A stretch of DNA of 5,342 nucleotides from Acidobacteriota bacterium. Lineage in GTDB: Bacteria > Acidobacteriota > UBA6911. The notes below the pieces were generated by a model. The model worked only from the letters and a program-made list of their open reading frames with translations, did no database searches and was not told the DNA's origin. Location of the stretch: positions 1 to 5,342 of the forward strand of contig JAFNAH010000349.1 in NCBI GenBank assembly GCA_017860075.1. The letters are read 5' to 3'. This document shows positions 1 through 4,672 of this stretch, piece after piece. The first letter of the stretch is position 1, and every line of letters begins with the position of its first letter. Position numbers and translations under genes: made by a program.

Positions 1-57
1 AGGGTCGCGTTCATCAAGCAGTACACCAAGTTCGCCAACCTCTGGCAGGAGCCCTGA
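1..57 (+). CDS. dnaB: Replicative DNA helicase DnaB, C-terminal tail (partial)
   Basis: Only the last 18 codons and the TGA stop are present; the gene enters from the left edge. The visible tail reads RVAFIKQYTKFANLWQEP. This matches the typical end of DnaB, where a strand with the pattern V-x-F-(I/L)-x-x-(Y/F)-T-(K/R)-F-x-N-L closes the RecA-like motor domain. DnaB is the hexameric ATP-driven helicase that unwinds DNA ahead of the replication fork in the cytoplasm. The assignment rests on this short motif plus context: dnaB immediately before alr and radA is an arrangement I regard as plausible for this type of genome. None of the catalytic motifs fall inside the window, so another RecA-fold protein with a similar tail cannot be fully excluded. 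Confidence 0.72.
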   Translation, partial: RVAFIKQYTKFANLWQEP

Positions 58-93
58 GCCTCGTTTCTGCCGGGATCAAGGCCGCGCGCCGCG

Positions 94-1278
94 ATGCACA
101 CACCCGGAGAGAGTTCCGTCAGCGGGCGACCCACCTGGGCCGAAATCGACCTCGGCGCCCTGGCGGGAAACTACCGCACGCTGGGCGCTCTCCTCTGCCC
201 TGCGGATGGTGAGCGGCAACGCCCCCGCCTGATCCCCGTCATCAAGGCGAACGCTTACGGACACGGGGCGGTGGAGGTGGCGCGCTCGCTCGTCGGCGCG
301 GGGGCCAGCGCCTTTGCTGTGGCCATTAGCGAGGAGGGAGTCCTGCTTCGTGAAGCCGGCATATCCGCGGAAATCATCGTCCTGGAAGGTGTCTGGCCCG
401 GACAGGAGGCGCAAGCAGTCGCGCACGGCCTCACGCCCACACTGTATTCGCCGCGAGCGGTGCACTCCATGGAGCAGGCAGCTGCTGAGCGGGCAATGCA
501 GGTAGGCGTACACGTCAAGATCGATACGGGCATGAACCGGCTCGGCGCTCCCTGGAATGCCCTGGGGCCGCTCCTGGAGGCCTTGAGGTCAGCCAGCCAC
601 CTCCGCGTGACCGGGACTTTCACGCACCTCGCTTGCGCCGAAGAAGATGACCAGACCTTCACCCGGGAACAGACAGCGAGATTTCTCAAAGCGCTCGCCG
701 CCATTCGAGAGGCTGGAATCGATCCCGGGGAGATTCATGCCGCCAACAGCGCCGGCCTGCTCTGCGGGCAGGGATTGAGGGCCTGGAGCGCCCGACCCGG
801 GATCGCCCTGTATGGATACCCGCCTGCGCAGGGGGGGCGCCCGGAAGGATTCGAGCCTGTGCTCAGCCTGAAGACCAGGATCGGCCATCTCCACACGGTC
901 GAGACGGGTGAGTCCGTAGGCTACAACCGGAGGTTCACGGCCTCGCGAAGGATGCGCGCGGCAACGCTGCCCGTCGGCTATGCCGACGGCTTCCGCCGGG
1001 CATTGAGCGGTAAGTCGAAGGTTATCGTCCGTGATTGCTGGGCCGAAGTCCTGGGAACAATATCGATGGACATGGCGGTTGTCGACGTCACCGATATCCC
1101 CGGGGCGCAAGAGGGCGATGAAGTGATTCTTCTGGGCTCCAGCTCCAGCTGCCGGCTGGATGCCGAGGTCTGGGCCGACCTGCTCGGAACCATTCCCTAC
1201 GAGGTTCTCTGCGGCATCAGCCTGCGTGTACCTCGCTGCTATGGAAAATCCCGCTCAAAGGCCGCCTGTTCCCGTTGA
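94..1278 (+). CDS. alr: Alanine racemase (PLP-dependent)
   Basis: Interconverts L- and D-alanine in the cytoplasm, supplying D-Ala for the D-Ala-D-Ala end of peptidoglycan. The 394-residue product has both expected domains. The N-terminal alpha/beta barrel begins at WAEIDLGAL (15-23) and carries the PLP lysine K51 in the signature VIKANAYGHG. K142 and R149 lie in VKIDTGMNRLG, matching the family's carbamylated lysine and active-site arginine. HAANSAGLL follows, then R234 in ARPGIALYG, which contacts the cofactor ring nitrogen in characterised homologues. The C-terminal beta domain supplies the second catalytic base Y277 (SVGYNRR) and the substrate-site M325 (ISMDMAVVDV). Length is at the upper end for the family. 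The ATG at 94 leaves about 12 residues before the conserved core. Its ribosome site is weak (AAGG at 78-81, 12 nt away), so translation may depend on the upstream gene, whose stop lies 36 nt before. All key residues are present and the enzyme is probably active. Confidence 0.97.
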   Translation: MHTPGESSVSGRPTWAEIDLGALAGNYRTLGALLCPADGERQRPRLIPVIKANAYGHGAVEVARSLVGAGASAFAVAISEEGVLLREAGISAEIIVLEGVWPGQEAQAVAHGLTPTLYSPRAVHSMEQAAAERAMQVGVHVKIDTGMNRLGAPWNALGPLLEALRSASHLRVTGTFTHLACAEEDDQTFTREQTARFLKALAAIREAGIDPGEIHAANSAGLLCGQGLRAWSARPGIALYGYPPAQGGRPEGFEPVLSLKTRIGHLHTVETGESVGYNRRFTASRRMRAATLPVGYADGFRRALSGKSKVIVRDCWAEVLGTISMDMAVVDVTDIPGAQEGDEVILLGSSSSCRLDAEVWADLLGTIPYEVLCGISLRVPRCYGKSRSKAACSR

Positions 1279-1284
1279 TAGAGT

Positions 1285-2685
1285 ATGACAAAGACTCCGT
1301 CGGTGTTTGCTTGTCAGTCTTGCGGATATACCACACCAAAGTGGCTGGGACGGTGCCCCGATTGCGGCAGCTGGAACTCCTTCATGGAAGAGAGGAAGAC
1401 GGTCGCCGCACGCGGCACAGCACCGTTCAGGCACGAAGAGGTCCAGGTCGAGCGCCTGAGCGAAGTCAACTCGGAGGATGCGCCGCGGATAGAAACATCC
1501 AACGCGGAATTCAACAGGGTACTTGGAGGGGGCATCGTTCCGGGCTCGCTGGTGCTGCTCGGCGGCGAGCCCGGTGTGGGGAAATCCACTCTCCTGCTGC
1601 AGATAGCCCAAAGCCTGCTGCGTACGGGACGGCGGGTGTTGTACGTATCCGGCGAGGAGTCGGTGCGGCAGATCAAGATGAGAGCCGAACGCCTCAGCCG
1701 ATCCTCGGCCGAGGCGGCTCCGGCATCTCCGGCCGCCGGAGGGGAAGACATCTATGTCCTGGCCGAATCCAGCCTCGAGAATGTACTGGCAGCGGTCGAG
1801 CAGATCAGGCCGACCGATCTCATCGTCGATTCGGTACAGACCACCTGCTCGGAAGAGCTCGAATCGACGCCGGGCAGCATCACGCAGGTGCGTCATGTCG
1901 CCGCCCGGCTGCTCAGGCTGGCAAAGCTGGAGCAAATCTCGGTCTTTCTCATCGGCCACGTCACCAAGGATGGCAGCATCGCCGGCCCGAAAGCCCTCGA
2001 ACACATAGTGGACGCGGTACTATATTTTGAAGGTGACAGACACCACAGTCACCGGATCATCCGCGCCGTGAAGAACCGCTTCGGAGCCGCGAACGAAGTC
2101 GGCATATTCGAGATGACGGCTGCCGGACTGATCCCGGTACGGAACCCTTCAAGCCTCTTTCTCTCCGAGTCCGGCGCGACATCCCCCGGCAGTGCCGTCT
2201 GCTGCACCATGGAAGGGAGCCGGCCCATCCTCGTGGAACTGCAGGCTCTTGTCCTGGCAACGCAGTACGGGACCGCGCGCCGAACCGCCACGGGGATCGA
2301 CTACAACCGGGTTTCGGTGCTGGTGGCGATGCTCGAGAAGCGCCTCGGGATCCCGCTCATGAGTTGTGATATCTACCTGAACGCCGCCGGTGGCCTGCAG
2401 ATCACCGAGCCTGCGTCGGATCTCGCGATCGTCGCGGCCGTTCTGAGCAGTTTCCGCAATCGCGCCATTGCGCCGAAGGCGGTCCTGCTCGGCGAACTGG
2501 GCCTGTCGGGAGAGGTCCGACCGGTCGGCCAGATACACGCGCGTCTCCGCGAGGCCGCAGCCATGGGCTTCGACAAGAGCATCCTCCCGGCCGGGAACCT
2601 TCCCTTGCTCGAACCGGTCGGCCAGATGGAACTGCTGCCCGTTCGGACGGCCCAGGAGCTTTCCGACCTGATCTTCAGTACGTAG
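1285..2685 (+). CDS. radA: DNA repair protein RadA/Sms, branch-migration ATPase
   Basis: RadA is a hexameric RecA-like ATPase that loads at D-loops and drives branch migration during homologous recombination and repair of stalled forks. The 466-residue length fits the family (E. coli about 460). Domains in order: a four-cysteine zinc finger, C10-x2-C13 and C24-x2-C27, in the typical CxxCGYTTPKWLGRCPxCGSW context; an ATPase core with Walker A GEPGVGKST (94-102, K100) and Walker B LIVDSVQT (179-186, D182); the RadA-specific KNRFG motif at 263-267; and a C-terminal Lon-protease-like domain (about 285-460) with AGGLQITEPASDLAI and GELGLSGEVRPV. In this family that domain is not a working protease; it serves as a scaffold and DNA-binding part. 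An A/S/P/G-rich loop at about 138-153 looks longer than the corresponding segment in E. coli RadA. The ATG lies 6 nt after the alr stop with only a weak TAGAG before it, suggesting translational coupling with alr. Confidence 0.98.
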   Translation: MTKTPSVFACQSCGYTTPKWLGRCPDCGSWNSFMEERKTVAARGTAPFRHEEVQVERLSEVNSEDAPRIETSNAEFNRVLGGGIVPGSLVLLGGEPGVGKSTLLLQIAQSLLRTGRRVLYVSGEESVRQIKMRAERLSRSSAEAAPASPAAGGEDIYVLAESSLENVLAAVEQIRPTDLIVDSVQTTCSEELESTPGSITQVRHVAARLLRLAKLEQISVFLIGHVTKDGSIAGPKALEHIVDAVLYFEGDRHHSHRIIRAVKNRFGAANEVGIFEMTAAGLIPVRNPSSLFLSESGATSPGSAVCCTMEGSRPILVELQALVLATQYGTARRTATGIDYNRVSVLVAMLEKRLGIPLMSCDIYLNAAGGLQITEPASDLAIVAAVLSSFRNRAIAPKAVLLGELGLSGEVRPVGQIHARLREAAAMGFDKSILPAGNLPLLEPVGQMELLPVRTAQELSDLIFST

Positions 2686-2722
2686 CTCGTTTTTCCCGCC
2701 AAGGTCAGTGATATTGCCGCAC

Positions 2723-2860
2723 ATCGATGCCGGTATCGGAATCGGTGTCGGTCTCGGGATCGCTATCGAGATGCAATGACCTGATTTCCAACCGAGTTGA
2801 CTGACCACCGCTTCGAATATCGATGCCGGCTGCGATCCCGATCCCGATTCCGACGCCGAG
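2723..2860. repeat. Hexamer-periodic imperfect inverted repeat (TCGGNN-like)
   Basis: Two arms flank a spacer of about 55-70 nt. Each arm begins with the same 11-mer ATCGATGCCGG (2723-2733 and 2819-2829, direct orientation). The left arm then runs in six-base steps of the form TCGGNN (to about 2763), and the right arm runs in the complementary form (CCGATN-like, to about 2859). As a result the arms can pair: TCGGGATCGC (2754-2763) is the exact reverse complement of GCGATCCCGA (2832-2841). Further out, 2736-2751 and 2844-2859 pair in blocks of four separated by mismatches. The six-base period yields alternating dipeptides in any reading frame, which explains the spurious ORFs. No function is known to me; it looks like a dispersed structured repeat. 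Confidence 0.75.
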
Positions 2861-2931
2861 GGCGGGTTCGATCAATCCGGGTATCAGGGAACGCCAATAG
2901 AAGCGCCATTCTCTGGTAAGGCGATCGTTAT

Positions 2932-2950
2932 CCAACCCCTTCGGGGTTGG
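2932..2950. repeat. Left terminal hairpin of the dyad element
   Basis: Perfect 8-bp stem CCAACCCC/GGGGTTGG closed by a TTC loop. Its 17-nt core is the exact reverse complement of the core of the hairpin at 3193-3211. There is no T-run after it, so it does not look like an intrinsic terminator. Confidence 0.85.
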
Positions 2951-2972
2951 GGCCGCGGCGGGGCGGATCATC

Positions 2973-2992
2973 CCCAGGGTTCGCACCCCGGG
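2973..2992. repeat. GC-rich inner hairpin, left arm
   Basis: CCCAGGGT / ACCCCGGG form an 8-bp stem with one A-C mismatch around a TCGC loop. It is the diverged inverted counterpart of the perfect hairpin at 3152-3171. Confidence 0.7.
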
Positions 2993-3123
2993 CTGAGCTG
3001 CTCGACTCCTTCGGAGGCGCTTCCGACGGAGTGCACCCGGGGGCTGAGCATGGCCATGCCTTACAGCCGATTGACTCGCTGACGGCAGTGGAGCCCCAGG
3101 GATGGTCGTTGCGATCGACAGGG

Positions 3124-3142
3124 CCGACGCTGAAAGCGTCGG
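3124..3142. repeat. Inner hairpin CCGACGCT-GAA-AGCGTCGG
   Basis: Perfect 8-bp stem with a GAA loop in the right arm. The equivalent place in the left arm holds a shorter CTCC-TTC-GGAG hairpin (3006-3016) preceded by CGA, so the hairpin position is kept while its sequence has changed. Confidence 0.8.
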
Positions 3143-3151
3143 ATAGATCAG

Positions 3152-3171
3152 CCCGGGGTGCAAACCCCGGG
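3152..3171. repeat. GC-rich inner hairpin with GCAA tetraloop, right arm
   Basis: Perfect 8-bp stem CCCGGGGT/ACCCCGGG closed by GCAA, which belongs to the GNRA class of very stable RNA tetraloops when read on the + strand. No T-run follows it. Confidence 0.8.
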
Positions 3172-3192
3172 AATCAGGATGATCAGCGGAGA

Positions 3193-3211
3193 TCAACCCC
3201 GAAGGGGTTGA
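3193..3211. repeat. Right terminal hairpin of the dyad element
   Basis: Perfect 8-bp stem TCAACCCC/GGGGTTGA with a GAA loop, the inverted copy of the left terminal hairpin. Only the outermost base pair differs between the two copies (C-G on the left, T-A on the right), a compensatory difference that preserves pairing. Confidence 0.85.
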
Positions 3212-3556
3212 ACAGCCTCTTTGCAGAATAGGCTGCCTGTCAGGCAACACCAGTTTGGTGACGTTCACTGTCTGAATCACAGGTCGAGGCCAAATTGGCT
3301 TAGCTTTCCCCTGGGTGCTGTGGTAGATTCAGCTCACTAATCCTCAGTCGATCGATGTGGCCAGCACCGGGCACGCGATAGGGTTTACTGGTGTTGTTCA
3401 TGGACCTGAGACCTGAAATTCAACGGCTCATTTTATTTTGAGAATCCGGGACGGGTTGCACCTGCCCGAAGCGGAAGTTTCAGCGGCATACCTGTGCAGA
3501 GAGCGTTCGATCGACTGGCGGTTGTTTTATCCGGGCGTTAATAGAAGGTTCATATC
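3212..3556 (+). other. Upstream leader region of the PIN/TRAM gene
   Basis: This stretch is less GC-rich than the flanking genes and shows no convincing gene. It holds small dyads (TGCCT-GTC-AGGCA at 3234-3246; GCCAA-A-TTGGC at 3289-3299), a tandem 7-bp direct repeat GACCTGA GACCTGA (3403-3416), and an 11-nt inverted pair CAGTCGATCGA (3345-3355) with TCGATCGACTG (3507-3517). The gap and the strong ribosome site downstream suggest the PIN/TRAM gene has its own promoter here. I could not find a -35/-10 pair with acceptable spacing that I would defend. Confidence 0.5.
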
Positions 3557-3563
3557 TAAGGAG
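3557..3563 (+). promoter_or_regulatory. Strong Shine-Dalgarno for the PIN/TRAM gene
   Basis: TAAGGAG ends 7 nt before the ATG at 3571, a near-ideal match and spacing. It fixes the start of that gene and contrasts with the weak sites before alr, radA and ispD. Confidence 0.9.
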
Positions 3564-3570
3564 TCAGTCG

Positions 3571-4620
3571 ATGGATCTATGGGTCGTTCGCATTATTTTG
3601 ATAATCTCCATCGTCGTAAGTGCGTTCTTCGTCAGACCGTTTTCGCTCGATACGTTACCCACGATAGCCGTTAGCGCAACGCTGGGAATCCTGATAATCC
3701 TGGCGGAGCTTCGAATCCGTCGCGCTTCGCTGAAGACCCTGATCGGGGCTGCCCTGGGTTCCATTCTCGGCATCACCGGCGCCAGCCTGATCAGCCTCGT
3801 GATCGGACGGATGCAGTTGTCACCAAGCCACGCAACATTCGCGCAGGTCATGGTGCTGATCCTGATGGCATACGTGGGTCTCGTGTCCGGAGCGAGCAAG
3901 GGCGAGTACCTGGACCTCTCGGCGCTGGGCGGGATTCTCACCGACAGAAGCGGCAGGAAGTCCTACAAGGTTCTTGACACGAGTGTGATCATCGACGGAC
4001 GCATCTCCGACCTGTGCAAGACCGGCTTTATCGAAGGGACGCTGGTGGCTCCTCATTTCGTGCTGCGCGAGCTTCAGCAGATCGCCGACAGCGCGGATTC
4101 AGTCAAGCGCAACCGGGGCCGCCGCGGCCTCGACATTCTCGAAAAGATCAAGTCGGCACCCGGGATCACGGTCCAGATCGTAGAGAAGGACTATCCCGAG
4201 GTAAAAGAAGTCGACCTGAAGCTGATCGAGCTGGCCAAGGAATTGGGAGCGAAGATCGTCACGAACGATTTCAATCTCAACAAGGTTGCGCAACTGCGCG
4301 GTGTTGAAGTCCTGAACATCAACGAGCTGGCGAACGCGCTCAAACCGGTTGTACTGCCCGGTGAAACCATGAAGGTTTTCATCCTGAAGGAGGGCAAGGA
4401 GTACAACCAGGGTGTTGCCTATCTCGATGACGGCACCATGGTCGTCGTGGACAACGCGCGCAGGATGATCGGCAAGACCATCTCCACCCAGGTGACGTCG
4501 GTCCTTCAGACAACTGCAGGCAAGATGATCTTCGGGCGGTTTCCGGAGGAAGTGGAGGGTGGGGGCAACGCCCAGCAGCGCCCCGATCGCCGCTCTCCCG
4601 AAAGGAGTGGCGGCCAGTAA
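3571..4620 (+). CDS. Membrane-anchored PIN/TRAM domain protein (YacL-like)
   Basis: The 349-residue product has the architecture of B. subtilis YacL, a protein of uncertain role. Four hydrophobic segments (about 4-21, 28-47, 54-79, 88-108) anchor it in the membrane. A PIN nuclease-fold domain (about 131-255) follows, and a TRAM domain, a small RNA-binding beta-barrel (about 262-325), starts at LPGETMKVFILKEGKEYNQG. The PIN acidic residues are all present: D136 in KVLDTSVIIDGR, E167 in VLRELQQIAD, D215 in EVDLKLIELAKELG and D233 in VTNDFNLNK. Metal-dependent RNase activity is therefore possible but not shown. A polar tail (327-349, rich in G, P, R and Q) looks disordered. The start is set by a strong Shine-Dalgarno. 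It is not a toxin of a VapBC pair: there is no antitoxin gene next to it, and the membrane and TRAM parts differ from VapC. ispD follows 48 nt downstream, as in the yacL-ispD order known from Firmicutes. RNA as substrate is inferred from the TRAM domain. Confidence 0.94.
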   Translation: MDLWVVRIILIISIVVSAFFVRPFSLDTLPTIAVSATLGILIILAELRIRRASLKTLIGAALGSILGITGASLISLVIGRMQLSPSHATFAQVMVLILMAYVGLVSGASKGEYLDLSALGGILTDRSGRKSYKVLDTSVIIDGRISDLCKTGFIEGTLVAPHFVLRELQQIADSADSVKRNRGRRGLDILEKIKSAPGITVQIVEKDYPEVKEVDLKLIELAKELGAKIVTNDFNLNKVAQLRGVEVLNINELANALKPVVLPGETMKVFILKEGKEYNQGVAYLDDGTMVVVDNARRMIGKTISTQVTSVLQTTAGKMIFGRFPEEVEGGGNAQQRPDRRSPERSGGQ

Positions 4621-4645
4621 CCCGGCCTGTGGTTCATTCGGACGG

Positions 4646-4672
4646 ATGAGATTGATATTGCCCACCGATTGA
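4646..4672 (+). other. Possible 8-codon leader ORF overlapping the ispD start
   Basis: ATG at 4646 opens an eight-codon frame (MRLILPTD) ending at TGA 4670-4672. That stop overlaps the proposed TTG start of ispD (4669) in the sequence ATTGA. Such a stop-start overlap could allow reinitiation on ispD. It could equally be chance, or the true ispD start disrupted by a single-base indel. The ribosome site before it is poor. Confidence 0.25.

Larger units (their letters stand above)
2932..3211. repeat. Dyad-symmetric multi-hairpin repeat element (about 280 nt)
   Basis: The two ends are inverted copies of one another. Inward from the left: a CAACCCC-TTC-GGGGTTG hairpin (2932-2950), GATCATCC (2966-2973), a GC-rich hairpin (2973-2992), CTGAGCT, and a CTCC-TTC-GGAG hairpin (3006-3016). 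Inward from the right, on the opposite strand, the same order appears: the same hairpin core (3193-3211), GATCATCC, a matching GC-rich hairpin (3152-3171), CTGATCT, and a hairpin in the equivalent place (3124-3142). A perfect 12-bp palindrome GCATGGCCATGC (3048-3059) sits near the centre. The arms are diverged in the linkers but the stems are kept, which suggests the structure matters. There is no transposase gene and no clear target-site duplication, so a non-autonomous mobile or REP-like element is only one possible reading. Confidence 0.8.
2686..3570. other. Long intergenic region with structured repeats, no credible gene
   Basis: About 885 nt separate radA from the PIN/TRAM gene in an otherwise tightly packed region. 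ORFs can be drawn through it on both strands (for example 191 codons on the minus strand, 2705-3280, and 94 codons on the plus strand, 2947-3231). Their translations only reflect the repeats (runs such as GIGIGIG and DTDSDTD on the minus strand) and show no recognisable fold or ribosome site. Right after radA there is no hairpin followed by a T-run; the short TTTTT at 2690-2694 has no stem before it. The area holds a hexamer-periodic repeat, a dyad-symmetric hairpin element and a leader to the next gene, described separately. Confidence 0.85.

Noticed and set aside
1255..2004. 249-codon minus-strand ORF opposite radA, and similar long ORFs opposite alr and ispD
   Set aside because: Long antisense frames are expected in GC-rich genes; the + strand has complete conserved motifs and these translations have none.
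2797..2823. TTGACT followed by TATCGA as a promoter
   Set aside because: The spacer is only 15 nt, the -10 match is poor and the elements fall in the repeat, with no gene close downstream.
3105..3116. 12-mer GTCGTTGCGATC shared with the start of ispD (4702-4713)
   Set aside because: An isolated short match without extended flanking similarity; in ispD it encodes the conserved VVAI, so it is most likely chance.
2932..3211. CRISPR array or intrinsic terminator cluster
   Set aside because: The repeats are inverted and of different sequences, not regularly spaced direct repeats with unique spacers, and none of the hairpins is followed by a T-tract.
2947..3231. 94-codon plus-strand ORF inside the dyad element
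   Set aside because: It begins within a hairpin and ends just past the element; the translation mirrors the inverted repeats and has no family resemblance.
2705..3280. 191-codon minus-strand ORF across the intergenic region
   Set aside because: It runs straight through both repeat modules; its composition (GIGIGIG, DTDSDTD stretches) follows from the six-base period and hairpins. No ribosome site or recognisable domain is seen.
3438..3674. 78-codon plus-strand ORF overlapping the PIN/TRAM start
   Set aside because: It overlaps a gene with a strong ribosome site and clear homology in another frame, and has no ribosome site of its own.
4581..4614. Hairpin near the end of the PIN/TRAM gene as a terminator
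   Set aside because: The stem (CTCC/GGAG plus CCGC/GCGG) has an internal mismatch loop, lies inside the coding sequence and is not followed by a T-run.
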